Of a DNA stretch of 64,000 nt, positions 35,195 to 45,883 are shown one piece after another. The stretch is from Pelomonas asaccharophilus_A (GTDB taxonomy: Bacteria; Pseudomonadota; Gammaproteobacteria; Burkholderiales; Burkholderiaceae_C): positions 124,001 to 188,000 of the forward strand of contig NZ_JAVDXV010000002.1 in the NCBI RefSeq assembly GCF_031458115.1, read 5' to 3'. Both the position numbers and the translations under genes were made by a program. Position 1 is the first letter of the stretch. Each line of letters opens with the position of its first letter. Below the pieces are notes generated by a model. It did no database searches. It saw only the letters and a list, made by a program, of their open reading frames with translations, and was not told the DNA's origin.

Positions 35195-35931
35195 GCGGCC
35201 ACATGCACGCCGGCGCTCACCAACGCGGCCTGGATGGCGCGCGCGAACGCCAGCGCGTGCGGGCCGTCGCCATGCAGGCAGATGGTCTGCGCCTGCAGCG
35301 GCACCACCTCGCCGCTGACCGCCTGCACCACGCCCTCGCGCACCATGCGCAGCGTGCGGGCCACGGCTTCGCCGGTGTCCTCGACGAAGGCGCCGGGCTG
35401 GCTGCGCGGCACCAGGCTGCCGTCGGCGCGGTAGCCGCGGTCGGCAAACACCTCGGCCACGGCGCGCAGGCCGGCGCGTTCGGCGGCGCGCAGCAGCTCG
35501 CTGCCGGCCAGGCCATAGAGCGCCAGCGACGGGTTCACGTCGAGCACGGCGGTGGCGACGGCATCGGCCAGCGCCGGGTCGCGCGCGGCCTGGTTGTAGA
35601 GCGCGCCATGCGGCTTCACGTGATGCAGCCGGCCGCCGGCCGCGCGCACCAGCGCATCCAGCGCGCCGATCTGGTAGATCAGGTCGGCGCGCACGTCGGC
35701 CGGTGACAGCTGCATCTCGCTGCGGCCGAAGTTGTCGCGGTCGGGGTAGCTGGGATGGGCGCCTATGGCCACGCCGCGCGCCAGCGCCGCATCCACGGTG
35801 GCCTGCATCAGCCGCGCATCGCCGGCATGCCAGCCGCAGGCGATGTTGGCGGAGCTGACCAGCGCCAGCAGGTCGGCGTCGTCGGGCGCGCCTTCGCCGA
35901 GGTCGGCGTTCAGGTCCACTTGCAAGTTCAC
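35191..35931 (-). CDS. pxpA: 5-oxoprolinase subunit A
   Basis: The 246-residue LamB/YcsF-family protein has the N-terminal DLNADLGEG, ANIACGWHAGD and VKPHGALYN metal/active-site blocks. With PxpB and PxpC it uses ATP to open 5-oxoproline (pyroglutamate) to glutamate. The start is the GTG at 35931 overlapping the pxpC stop; a frame extended to 36051 adds only an Arg-rich stretch over pxpC. The order is pxpB-pxpC-pxpA, all with GTGA overlaps. Confidence 0.95.
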   Translation of the reverse strand: MNLQVDLNADLGEGAPDDADLLALVSSANIACGWHAGDARLMQATVDAALARGVAIGAHPSYPDRDNFGRSEMQLSPADVRADLIYQIGALDALVRAAGGRLHHVKPHGALYNQAARDPALADAVATAVLDVNPSLALYGLAGSELLRAAERAGLRAVAEVFADRGYRADGSLVPRSQPGAFVEDTGEAVARTLRMVREGVVQAVSGEVVPLQAQTICLHGDGPHALAFARAIQAALVSAGVHVAA

Positions 35932-36848
35932 GGCGCGTATCTCCAGGCGTCCAGGTCGCGTTGCCGCTCGCGCAGCGCGGCGATGGCGTCGTCGGGCGAG
36001 CAGGGCACGAAGCGAAGTGTCGCGCCGAGGCGCAGCTGCGCGAGCTTCCACAGGTCCGCGCGGATGACGACGGCGATCTTGGGATAGCCGCCGGTGGTCT
36101 GTGCGTCCGCCAGCAAAGCGATGGGCTGGCCCGACGGCGGCACCTGCACGACGCCGGGCAGCACGCCGTGCGAGGGCAGTTCGTCGCCGCGCTCGCGCGT
36201 CAGCGCCGGGCCGGCCAGCCGGTAGCCCATGCGGTTGCTCTGCGGCGTGACGGTCCAGTTCGCCGCCAGCAAGGCCTCGCGCGAGGCGGCGTCAAAGTCG
36301 GCGTACTCGGGGCCGGGCAGCACGCGCACGGTGGGTGTCCAGTCGGGCAGGCGCAGGCCGGCCGGCCGGGTCGGCAATCGGGCGGGCGATCCCAGCGGCA
36401 GCCGGTCGCCGTCGCGCAGCGCGCGACCGTCCAGGCCGCCGAAGCCCGCCTTCAGGTCGGTGCTGCGCGAGCCTTGCGCGGCCGGCACGGCGATGCCGCC
36501 CGACACGGCGAGGTAGCTGCGCATGCGTTCGCGCGGCGCGGCCAGCTTGAGCTGCTGACCGGCACGCACGGCGCAGCGCCAGCCGGGGCGCAGCGGGCGG
36601 CCGTCGAGCTGGGCGTCGACATCCGTGCCGGTGAGGGCGATCCAGCAGTCCGCATGGAAGCGCAGCGTGGCGCCGGCCAGCGTGAACTCCAGGCCGGCGG
36701 CGTCGGGCGGGTTGCCCAGCAGCAGGTTGCCGGCCTGCAGCGCCAGGTCGTCCAGCGCGCCGCACAGGCTCAAGCCCCGGTCGCGCCAGGCGTGGCGGCC
36801 CAGGTCCTGCACGGTGGTCTGCGGGCCGGCGCGCAGCACTTCGATCAC
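35928..36848 (-). CDS. pxpC: 5-oxoprolinase subunit C (biotin-dependent carboxyltransferase-like)
   Basis: The 306-residue protein starts IEVLRAGPQTTVQDLGRHAWRDRGLS, with LTGTDVDAQLDG and AVSGGIAVP, and ends with LLADAQTTGGYPKIAVVIRADLWKLAQ. All are typical of the KipA/PxpC family. The start is the GTG at 36848 overlapping the pxpB stop. A much longer open frame to 38099 passes through pxpB and tadA in other frames and is not coding. Confidence 0.95.
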   Translation of the reverse strand: MIEVLRAGPQTTVQDLGRHAWRDRGLSLCGALDDLALQAGNLLLGNPPDAAGLEFTLAGATLRFHADCWIALTGTDVDAQLDGRPLRPGWRCAVRAGQQLKLAAPRERMRSYLAVSGGIAVPAAQGSRSTDLKAGFGGLDGRALRDGDRLPLGSPARLPTRPAGLRLPDWTPTVRVLPGPEYADFDAASREALLAANWTVTPQSNRMGYRLAGPALTRERGDELPSHGVLPGVVQVPPSGQPIALLADAQTTGGYPKIAVVIRADLWKLAQLRLGATLRFVPCSPDDAIAALRERQRDLDAWRYAP

Positions 36849-37504
36849 GGCGTGGCCTCCGGCACGAAGCGCACGCGGTCGCCCGGCGCCAGCAGCGTGG
36901 GCGGATCGGCGAGCGGGTCGAACAAGGGCAGGGCAGTGCGGCCGATCAATTGCCAGCCGCCGGGCGTGGCCAGCGGGTAGATGCCGGTCTGCGCGCCGCC
37001 TATGCCGACGCTGCCGGCTGGCACCGATGTGCGCGGCTGGTCGCGGCGCGGCGTGTGCAGCGATCCGTCCAGCCCGCCCAGGTAGGCGAAGCCAGGCTGG
37101 AAGCCGATGAAGTAGACGACGTACTCGGCCGCCGCGTGGCGGCGCACGACTTCGTCGGGGCTCAAGCCGCAGTGCGTGGCGACGTCGCCCAGGTCGGGGC
37201 CATCGTAGCGGACCGGGATCTTCACGAGCCGGCCGAGCGCCTGCCGGCGCGGCGGCTTGTTCCACAGCGTGAGCGCGGCCTGGGCCAGCGCTTGCGGGTC
37301 GGTGTGCAGCGGGTCGAAGGTCAGCGTCAGGTTGTTCATGCCTGGCACGAGGCCCAGCACGCCGTCGGTCTTCTCCAGCGCCGCCGCCAGCTGCCAGATG
37401 CGCTGCTGATGCTCCAGCGCGATGGGGCCGGCGACCGCGCAGCACAGCGCCGCCTCGCCCAGCGGGCGGATCAGCAACTCGGGCGGCGCGGGCGGCGGGT
37501 TCAT
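36845..37504 (-). CDS. pxpB: 5-oxoprolinase subunit B
   Basis: The 219-residue protein of the KipI/PxpB family shows the conserved VPVRYDGPDLGDVA-type block (here IPVRYDGPDLGDVATHCG), YVVYFIGFQPGFAYLGGL and the ATPGGWQLIGRTALPLFDP segment. The ATG at 37504 is divergent from tadA with a 37-base gap, so the two promoters overlap there. It is first gene of the pyroglutamate-degrading unit. Confidence 0.95.
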   Translation of the reverse strand: MNPPPAPPELLIRPLGEAALCCAVAGPIALEHQQRIWQLAAALEKTDGVLGLVPGMNNLTLTFDPLHTDPQALAQAALTLWNKPPRRQALGRLVKIPVRYDGPDLGDVATHCGLSPDEVVRRHAAAEYVVYFIGFQPGFAYLGGLDGSLHTPRRDQPRTSVPAGSVGIGGAQTGIYPLATPGGWQLIGRTALPLFDPLADPPTLLAPGDRVRFVPEATP

Positions 37505-37541
37505 GGGGCGGGAGTATCGCGGTCGTAAACTCGCGGCGCCC

Positions 37542-38084
37542 ATGACCGAGCCTCTCTTCACGCCCGCCGACGAATACGCGATGCGCCTCGCGCTGGACCA
37601 GGCGCAGAACGCCTGGCTGGTGGGCGAGGTGCCCGTCGGCGCCGTCATCACGCGCGGCGGCCAGGTCATCGCGACCGGCTACAACCGGCCCATCACAACG
37701 CACGACCCGACGGCGCACGCCGAGATCGTCGCGCTGCGCCACGCGGCCACGCTGCTGGAGAACTACCGGCTGCCGGAGTGCGAGCTGTTCGTCACGCTGG
37801 AGCCCTGCGCGATGTGCGCGATGGCGCTGATGCATGCGCGTTTCAAGCGCGTCGTGTTCGCGGCGGCCGACCCCAAGACGGGCGTGGCCGGTTCGGTCAT
37901 CGACTTGTTCGCGCAGCCGCAGTTGAACCACCACACGCGCATCGAGCGCGGCTTGATGGCCGAGGCCTCGGCCCAGCTGCTGCGCGAGTTTTTTGCCGAA
38001 CGCCGCGAGGCCGCGCGGGCACGGCGCGCCGAGCGCCAGGGAATCATCCCGACCGGCGAAGCCACCGAACTGGATCCCTCCTGA
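37542..38084 (+). CDS. tadA: tRNA-specific adenosine deaminase
   Basis: The 180-residue deaminase has zinc ligands H59 (with E61, in TAHAEIVAL), C89 and C92 (LEPCAMC). It converts A34 to inosine in tRNA-Arg(ACG). The start is the ATG at 37542; frames from further upstream shadow pxpB. A C-terminal Arg/Ala-rich extension (residues about 150-180) is longer than in E. coli TadA. It shares one base with ldcA (TGATG). Confidence 0.93.
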   Translation: MTEPLFTPADEYAMRLALDQAQNAWLVGEVPVGAVITRGGQVIATGYNRPITTHDPTAHAEIVALRHAATLLENYRLPECELFVTLEPCAMCAMALMHARFKRVVFAAADPKTGVAGSVIDLFAQPQLNHHTRIERGLMAEASAQLLREFFAERREAARARRAERQGIIPTGEATELDPS

Positions 38085-39070
38085 TGACCTCTCTGACACT
38101 GTTCACGCCCGCCGGTGCGCTGGCCAAGGCCGGCAACCTGACGCGTGCGGCCAAGCGGCTGACGAAGCTGGGCTTTGACGTCAGCATTGACGCCGACGCT
38201 CTGGCGCGCCACCAGCGCTTTGCCGGCGACGACGCGACGCGACTGGCCGCGATCCACCGCATCGCCGACGCCGCACCGTCCGTCGCGATGGCCACACGCG
38301 GCGGCTATGGCCTGACGCGGCTGCTGGACCAGCTCGACTGGAGCCGCATCGCGAAGAGCGTCGAGCACGGCACGCGCTGGGTGGGCTACAGCGACCTGAC
38401 CGCGCTGCAGAACGGCTTCATCGCGCGCCACAAGGGGCTGGCGATGTGGTCCGGGCCGCTGGCCTGCGACGACTTCGGCCGCAGCGAGGCCGACGGCGGC
38501 GTGGACGAGGTGACGCAGGACTGCTTCACCGAGGCCATGAGCGGCGCGCTGGAGGCCGTGGGCTTTCGCGCGCCCAGCGCCGAGTTCGATGGCCTGGAGG
38601 CGCGCGGCCGGCTGTGGGGTGGCAACCTGACGGTGCTGTGCTCGCTGCTGGGGACGCCGCACTGGCCCAAGATCAAGGGCGGCATCCTGTTCCTGGAAGA
38701 CATCAACGAGCACCCCTACCGCGTGGAGCGCCAGCTGCTGCAGCTGCAGCAGGCCGGCGTCATCGACGCGCAGGCCGCCGTGCTGCTGGGCGACTTCAGC
38801 GGTGCGGCCAGATCGCCGCTGGACAAGGGCTATGGCATCAAGGACGCGGTTGCCGCGCTGCGCTCCCGTACGAAGACGCCGGTGCTGACCGGCCTGCCGT
38901 TCGGCCATGTGCGCACCAAGGTCTGCCTGCCGGTGGGCGGCACGGTGGAGCTGTACGTGCAGGGCCGCGAGGCCATCGTGGGCTGGCAGTCGGACCCGCG
39001 GCTGGCGCATGCGGCGCATCACCCCCATGGTGAGGACTGTGGCGACGATTGCGGCCACGACCATCACTGA
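38084..39070 (+). CDS. ldcA: LD-carboxypeptidase (S66 family) with His/Cys-rich tail
   Basis: The 328-residue serine peptidase has catalytic S103 (GYSDLTAL), E205 (LFLEDINEHPYR) and H275 (LPFGHVRTK), with the spacing known from LdcA. It trims the terminal D-Ala from murein tetrapeptides during cell-wall recycling; the related MccF group cleaves microcin C. The last 20 or so residues (HAAHHPHGEDCGDDCGHDHH) are rich in His, Cys and Asp and look like an added metal-binding tail. It is coupled to tadA and precedes a peptide ABC transporter, so uptake and processing of murein or antibiotic peptides is a reasonable link (inference). Confidence 0.92.
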   Translation: MTSLTLFTPAGALAKAGNLTRAAKRLTKLGFDVSIDADALARHQRFAGDDATRLAAIHRIADAAPSVAMATRGGYGLTRLLDQLDWSRIAKSVEHGTRWVGYSDLTALQNGFIARHKGLAMWSGPLACDDFGRSEADGGVDEVTQDCFTEAMSGALEAVGFRAPSAEFDGLEARGRLWGGNLTVLCSLLGTPHWPKIKGGILFLEDINEHPYRVERQLLQLQQAGVIDAQAAVLLGDFSGAARSPLDKGYGIKDAVAALRSRTKTPVLTGLPFGHVRTKVCLPVGGTVELYVQGREAIVGWQSDPRLAHAAHHPHGEDCGDDCGHDHH

Positions 39071-39190
39071 AGTCACCCCCGGTTTTCCCGGGCCTGTATA
39101 GACGAGTCCGGCCCTATGATCCCGTCCATCGCCTCGGCCCGCGCCGGGGCGTATTTTTTGGGGCGCGATGTGGCAGTTCGATTCGGGTGG

Positions 39191-41389
39191 ATGAAGGCAG
39201 GCATGGGCGCGGCGTCGCTCGCGCTGCTGGCTGCCTGCAACAACAGCCCGTTCCCGCGCGGCGCGGAGCGCGAGAACACGCTGTACATGGCGTTCGCCGA
39301 GCGCTCGCCGCGCTACCTGGACCCGACCTCGTCGTACACGGCGCCCGAGAGCACCTACGTCTACGAGATCAGCGAGCCGCCCTACGGCTACCACCCGCTG
39401 AAGCGGCCCTACACGCTGATCCCGCGCGCGGCGGCCGAGGTGGTCAAGCCCTATTTCCTGGACAAGCAGGGCCAGCGCCTGCCGGACGACGCGCCAGGCG
39501 ACCAGATCGCCGAGGCGGTCTACGACATTCCCATCCGCCCCGGGCTGAAGTGGTCGCCGCATCCGGCCTTCGCGAAAGACGCGCGGGGCCAGTACCTCTA
39601 CCACCGGCTCAAGCCCGGCGAGCTGGGCGACAGGCGCAGCCCCTTCGAGTTCAAGCAGCTGGCCACGCGCGAGGTGGTGGCGGAGGACTTCGTCTACGCG
39701 CTGAAGCGCCACGCCAATCCGCGCCTGGAGGCGCCGGTGGCGCCGGTGTTCTCGGAGCATGTGCTGGGGCTGAAGGACTACCTGGCCACCGTGAAGCGCG
39801 AGAGCGACAAGCAGCTGGCCGGCCTGCCGGAGAACCTGCCTGACAAGCCGTTTCTGGATCTGCGCCAGTGGCCGCTGGCCGGCGCCGTGGCGGTCAACGA
39901 CCACCTGCTGCGCATCCGCCTGAAAGGCCGCTACCCGCAGTGGCAGTACTGGCTGGCCACCAACTTCACCGCGCCGGTGCCTTGGGAGGCCGATGCCTTC
40001 TATGCCCAGCCGGGCATGGCCGCCAATTCCATGAGCATGAACCGCTGGCCCGTGGGCACGGGCCCGTTCATGATGACCGAATACGTGCAGGACCGCCGGC
40101 ACGTGATGAGCCGCAACCCCAACTACCGGCCCGACACCTATCCCTGCGAAGGCGAGCCAGGCGATGCCGAGGCGGGGCGGCTGGCCGACTGCGGCAAACC
40201 CGTGCCCTTCGTCGACAAGGTCGTCGCGATCAACGTGAAGGAGCGGGTGCCCATCAAGGAGTTGTTCAAGCAGGGCTACCTGGACCTGCCGGAGATGGAC
40301 CGCGCGGACTGGGGCGTGAATCTGGCCGTGGACCGCGACGACTCCGACGAAGTCAAGGCCTTCTTCGAGCAGCGCGGCTTCCAACTGCCGATGACGGTGG
40401 ACATCTCCAACTGGTACCTGGGCTTCAACTGGATGGACCCTGTCGTCGGCCAGGGCGACACGCCCGAGCAGCAAAAGCGCAACCGTGCGCTGCGCCAGGC
40501 CATCTCCATCGCCATCGACTGGGAGGAGGGCTATGGCCGCATCTTCCGCGACAAGGGCGGCGATGCGGCGCACGGGCCCATCCCGCCGGGCGTGTTCGGC
40601 GCCAAGGAGGGCCAGCCGGGCGAGTTCAACCCGGTGACGCACCGGCTCGTCCACGGCAAGGTCGAGCGCCGGCCGCTGGAAGACGCCTACAAGCTGATGG
40701 AGCAGGCCGGCTACCCCGGCGGTCGCGATGCGAAAACCGGCAAGCCGCTGGTGCTGAACTACGACTTCCAGCGTGTTGTCACGCCGGAACTGAAGGCCGA
40801 GAACGACTGGCTGATCCGCCAGTTCGCGAAGCTGGGCATACAGCTGGACATCCGCGCGACCGACTTCAACCAGTTCCAGGAAAAGATCCTGAAGGGCAAG
40901 CACCAGATCTTCTGGTGGGGCTGGTTTGCGGACTACCCCGATGCCGAGAATTTCCTGTTCCTGCTCTACGGCCCCAACAGCAAGAGCCAGCACGAGGGCG
41001 AGAACACGGCCAACTACCTGAACCCCGAGTTCGACCGGCTGTACCGCAAACTGCAGTCGCTGGAGGACGGCCCCGAGAAGGCCGACGTGATGGCCAAGAT
41101 GAACGACATCGTCCGCCAGGACGCGCCCTGGGCCTGGGGCTACTGGAGCTATTCGGGACTGGCCTTCCAGCGCTGGGTGCACAACGGCAAGCCCGGCGTC
41201 GTGGTGCGGGACCGCGCGCGCTATCTGCGCGTTGACGCCGAAGATCGCACGCGCAGCATCGCCGCATGGAACGGGCCTGTCTGGTGGCCGCTGCTGGCTT
41301 TCGCCGTCGGTGGGCTGGCCATCTTCATCGGCACACGCCGCGCCTGGGCGAAGCGTGAAGCCGCCACGGCGCTCGGAGGATCGCGCTGA
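39191..41389 (+). CDS. Peptide ABC transporter substrate-binding lipoprotein
   Basis: The 732-residue SBP_bac_5-type protein has a lipobox LLAAC (Cys16) when started at the ATG 39191. A start at 39116 would add 25 residues with no signal character. The mature chain shows the usual peptide-binding blocks (SYTAPESTYVYEISEPPYGY, WPVGTGPFMMTEY, NRALRQAISIAIDW, FWWGWFADYPDAENF). It ends in a predicted membrane helix (WWPLLAFAVGGLAIFIGT) followed by basic residues, so it may be anchored at both ends, which is unusual. It overlaps the permease gene by one base. Confidence 0.9.
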   Translation: MKAGMGAASLALLAACNNSPFPRGAERENTLYMAFAERSPRYLDPTSSYTAPESTYVYEISEPPYGYHPLKRPYTLIPRAAAEVVKPYFLDKQGQRLPDDAPGDQIAEAVYDIPIRPGLKWSPHPAFAKDARGQYLYHRLKPGELGDRRSPFEFKQLATREVVAEDFVYALKRHANPRLEAPVAPVFSEHVLGLKDYLATVKRESDKQLAGLPENLPDKPFLDLRQWPLAGAVAVNDHLLRIRLKGRYPQWQYWLATNFTAPVPWEADAFYAQPGMAANSMSMNRWPVGTGPFMMTEYVQDRRHVMSRNPNYRPDTYPCEGEPGDAEAGRLADCGKPVPFVDKVVAINVKERVPIKELFKQGYLDLPEMDRADWGVNLAVDRDDSDEVKAFFEQRGFQLPMTVDISNWYLGFNWMDPVVGQGDTPEQQKRNRALRQAISIAIDWEEGYGRIFRDKGGDAAHGPIPPGVFGAKEGQPGEFNPVTHRLVHGKVERRPLEDAYKLMEQAGYPGGRDAKTGKPLVLNYDFQRVVTPELKAENDWLIRQFAKLGIQLDIRATDFNQFQEKILKGKHQIFWWGWFADYPDAENFLFLLYGPNSKSQHEGENTANYLNPEFDRLYRKLQSLEDGPEKADVMAKMNDIVRQDAPWAWGYWSYSGLAFQRWVHNGKPGVVVRDRARYLRVDAEDRTRSIAAWNGPVWWPLLAFAVGGLAIFIGTRRAWAKREAATALGGSR

Positions 41390-42372
41390 TGCTGGGCTTC
41401 ATCACGCGCCGCCTGGGTTATGGCCTGGCCATCCTCATCGGCGTCAACCTGTTCACCTTCTTCCTGTTCTTCTCGGTCAACACGCCGGATGACATGGCGC
41501 GGCTGAACATCGGCGGCAAGCGTGTCACGCAGGAGCAGATCGAGGTCTGGAAGCGCGAGCGCGGCTACGACAAGCCGCTGTACTTCGATGCCAGCAAGCA
41601 GGGCAGCGAGCAGTTCACGCACACCATCCTGTGGGAGCGATCGGTCAGCCTCTTTGCGCTGGACTTCGGCAAGAGCGACGCGCGCCAGGCGGTGAACATC
41701 GGCCATGAAGTGAAGGTGCGCATGGGCGTCAGCCTGCAGCTGGCGCTGCCGCTGTTCATGCTGCAGGTCATCGTCAGCGTCGCGTTCTCGCTGCTGCTGG
41801 TGTTCTTCCGGCACACGCGCATCGACTTCTGGGGCGTCGTGCTGTGCGTGCTGATGCTGTCCATCAGCAGCCTGTTCTACATCATCGTGGGCCAGTACCT
41901 GTTCGCCCGCGTGCTGAAGCTGGTGCCCATGAACGGCTTCGCGCCGGGGCTGGACGCGGTGCGCTTCCTGGCGCTGCCGATACTCTTGTCGCTGCTGGCG
42001 CGGCTGGGCGGCGAGGCGCGGCTGTACCGCGCGATGTTCCTGGAGGAGATGGGCAAGGACTATGTGCGTACCGCGCGCGCCAAGGGCCTGAGCGAAGGCC
42101 GCGTGCTGCGCCGCCATGTGCTGCGCAACGCGCTGATCCCCATCATCACCAGCGCCGGCAGCTACCTGCCCTATGTCTTCCTGGGCAGCCTGGTGTTCGA
42201 GAGCTTCTTCGGCATCCCGGGCCTGGGCGCCTTCGTCATCGAGGCCATCACGGGCCAGGACTTCGCCATCGTGCGGACCATGGTCTTCCTTGGCGCGCTG
42301 CTCTACATCGCCAGCAATGCGCTGATCGACATCGCCTACACGTGGGTTGATCCCAGAGTCCGACTCTCATGA
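41389..42372 (+). CDS. Peptide ABC transporter permease (OppB/YejB type)
   Basis: The 327-residue inner-membrane permease has six helices, the typical opening MLGFITRRLGYGLAILIGVNLFTFFLFF and a cytoplasmic EAA-type loop (DYVRTARAKGLSEGRVLRRHVLRNALIP) for contact with the ATPase. A polar insertion (residues about 40-100) follows TM1. It pairs with the next permease, which it overlaps by ATGA at 42369. Confidence 0.94.
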   Translation: MLGFITRRLGYGLAILIGVNLFTFFLFFSVNTPDDMARLNIGGKRVTQEQIEVWKRERGYDKPLYFDASKQGSEQFTHTILWERSVSLFALDFGKSDARQAVNIGHEVKVRMGVSLQLALPLFMLQVIVSVAFSLLLVFFRHTRIDFWGVVLCVLMLSISSLFYIIVGQYLFARVLKLVPMNGFAPGLDAVRFLALPILLSLLARLGGEARLYRAMFLEEMGKDYVRTARAKGLSEGRVLRRHVLRNALIPIITSAGSYLPYVFLGSLVFESFFGIPGLGAFVIEAITGQDFAIVRTMVFLGALLYIASNALIDIAYTWVDPRVRLS

Positions 42373-43800
42373 AGTTCGTGCTGCTTTGGACCGATGTCGC
42401 GCTGTGGCTGATGGCTGCCGCCGTGGTGGCCTATGCGGTGCGCGTGCGCTCGCAGGCCCATCTGCGCGCCACCTGGGAGCGCGTGCTGCGCGACCCGGTC
42501 GCGGCGAGTGCGGGCGTCGTCATGGCGATGTTCCTGCTCGTCACGCTGGTGGACAGTCTGCATCTGCGCCGCGTGCTGCCCAGCACCGATGGCAGCGTCG
42601 TCTACGACACGCGCACGCTGTCGACGCTGGACCTGCTGCTGGAGCGGCAGATCGACATGCGCGAGGTGAGCTACTCGGTGCCGCTGGGCACGCATGGCTT
42701 CAGCAAGGAGAGCGCGACCGATGCGCAGGGTCAGGTCGTGCGCGAGTACCCGCGGCTGAAGTTCGGCGGCGCGCATCTGAGCGACCCGGCCACGCAATGG
42801 GGCGCCGACGTGGCCGGCCGCGTCGCCTCGGGCCTGGCCGGGGCCGGTATCTTCATCGGCCTGCTGATGGTGCTGACCGCCGCCGCTCTGGCCCGCCACC
42901 ACGGCGGCTGGCGCCAGGCGCAGCGCGACCTGCTGGCCGACCGCACGCACTACCCGCTGCGCGCGATGCTGCTGACGCTGGCGGTCGTCGCGCTGCTGGT
43001 AGGCCCCACGCTGGCGCTGATGGGCCACTATCACGTGCTGGGCACCGACCGTACCGGCAACGACGTGCTGGTGCAGGCGCTGAAGAGCGTGCGCACGGCC
43101 TTCGTCATCGGCGCACTGTCCACGCTGGCCACGCTGCCGCTGGCGCTGCTGCTGGGCGTGCTGGCCGGCTACTACAAGGGCTGGGTGGACGAGGTCATCC
43201 AGTACGTCTACACGACGCTCAGCTCCGTGCCCAACGTGCTGCTGATCGCCGCCTGCGTGCTGATGGTGCAGGTGTTCCTCGACAAGAACCCCGAGCTGTT
43301 CGAGACGGCGGTGGAGCGCTCGGACCTGAAGATGTTGATGCTGTGCCTCATCCTCGGCCTGACCGGCTGGGCCGGCCTGTGCCGGCTGGTGCGCGCCGAG
43401 ACGCTGAAGCTGCGCGAGCTGGACTACGTGCAGGCGGCCACCGCCTTTGGTGTGGGCGACCTGCGCATCATGGGCCGGCACATCCTGCCCAATGTGATGC
43501 ACCTGGTGCTGATCACGGTCGTGCTGAGCTTCTCCGAGTTGATCCTGTACGAGGCCGTGCTGACCTATGTGGGCGTGGGCGTGGACCCGACCACCAGCAG
43601 CTTCGGCGGCATGATCAACCTGGCCCGCGCCGAGATGTCGCGCGATCCGGTCGTGTGGTGGAGCTTCGCGGCGGCCTTCGGCTTCATGGTGAGCCTGGTG
43701 CTGGCCGCCAACCTGTTTGCCGACGGCGTGCGTGACGCGTTCGACCCCAAGGCCCGCTCGACCCGGCCACGCATCTTCAGCAAGAAGAAGGCGGCAGAGC

Positions 43801-43808
<8 letters not shown>
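42369..43808 (+). CDS. Peptide ABC transporter permease (OppC type) with long N-terminal region
   Basis: At 479 residues it is about 150 longer than usual OppC/DppC proteins. Residues 1-230 hold two or three extra membrane helices and a large extracytoplasmic loop (about 65-155). The canonical part then starts with HVLGTDRTGNDVLVQALKS and has the EAA loop LDYVQAATAFGVGDLRIMGRHILPN. The extra domain could contact the unusually anchored binding protein. Its end overlaps the ATPase start by 8 bases. Confidence 0.92.
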
Positions 43809-45633
<1,825 letters not shown>

Positions 45634-45748
45634 GCCGTCGCGCGGCGGCAACGGCCGGATTTACAGCCTAGGGGGCTGAAACCCTATGGAACTTCTTTTG
45701 AATCAAGGGTTTGCAACCGGTTTGTGAGTCCCTACGGGCATTCACGGA

Positions 45749-45771
45749 GCGGGTGCTTATGTTGCACCCGC
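45749..45771 (+). repeat. Perfect hairpin in the leader of the TonB-dependent receptor gene
   Basis: GCGGGTGC and GCACCCGC pair perfectly across a 7-base loop (TTATGTT). The hairpin lies in a 250-base gap between the ABC ATPase stop and the receptor start. No T-run follows, so it is more likely a leader element or operator than a terminator. I compared the gap with cobalamin and other riboswitch signatures and found no match. Confidence 0.4.
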
Positions 45772-45883
45772 ACAAACTCCGCCACCCCTCAATCCGAGCG
45801 CACCGCTCGGCGCGAGGCCGACCCGAATCCCGGGTCAGTGCCGCCGCACCACCCGGCGGGACCCCATCTCAAAAGGAGTGCCC

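Noticed and set aside
35928..38099. 723-codon minus-strand open frame
   Set aside because: Only its last 306 codons are pxpC. The rest overlaps pxpB and tadA in other frames and is an artefact of high GC.
37763..41182. 1139-codon minus-strand open frame
   Set aside because: Opposite ldcA and the peptide-binding protein, both of which have clear motifs. The translation is His/Gln/Arg-rich shadow sequence.
45634..45883. Possible cobalamin riboswitch before the TonB-dependent receptor
   Set aside because: A hairpin and GC-rich arms are present, but none of the conserved cobalamin-box segments could be found.
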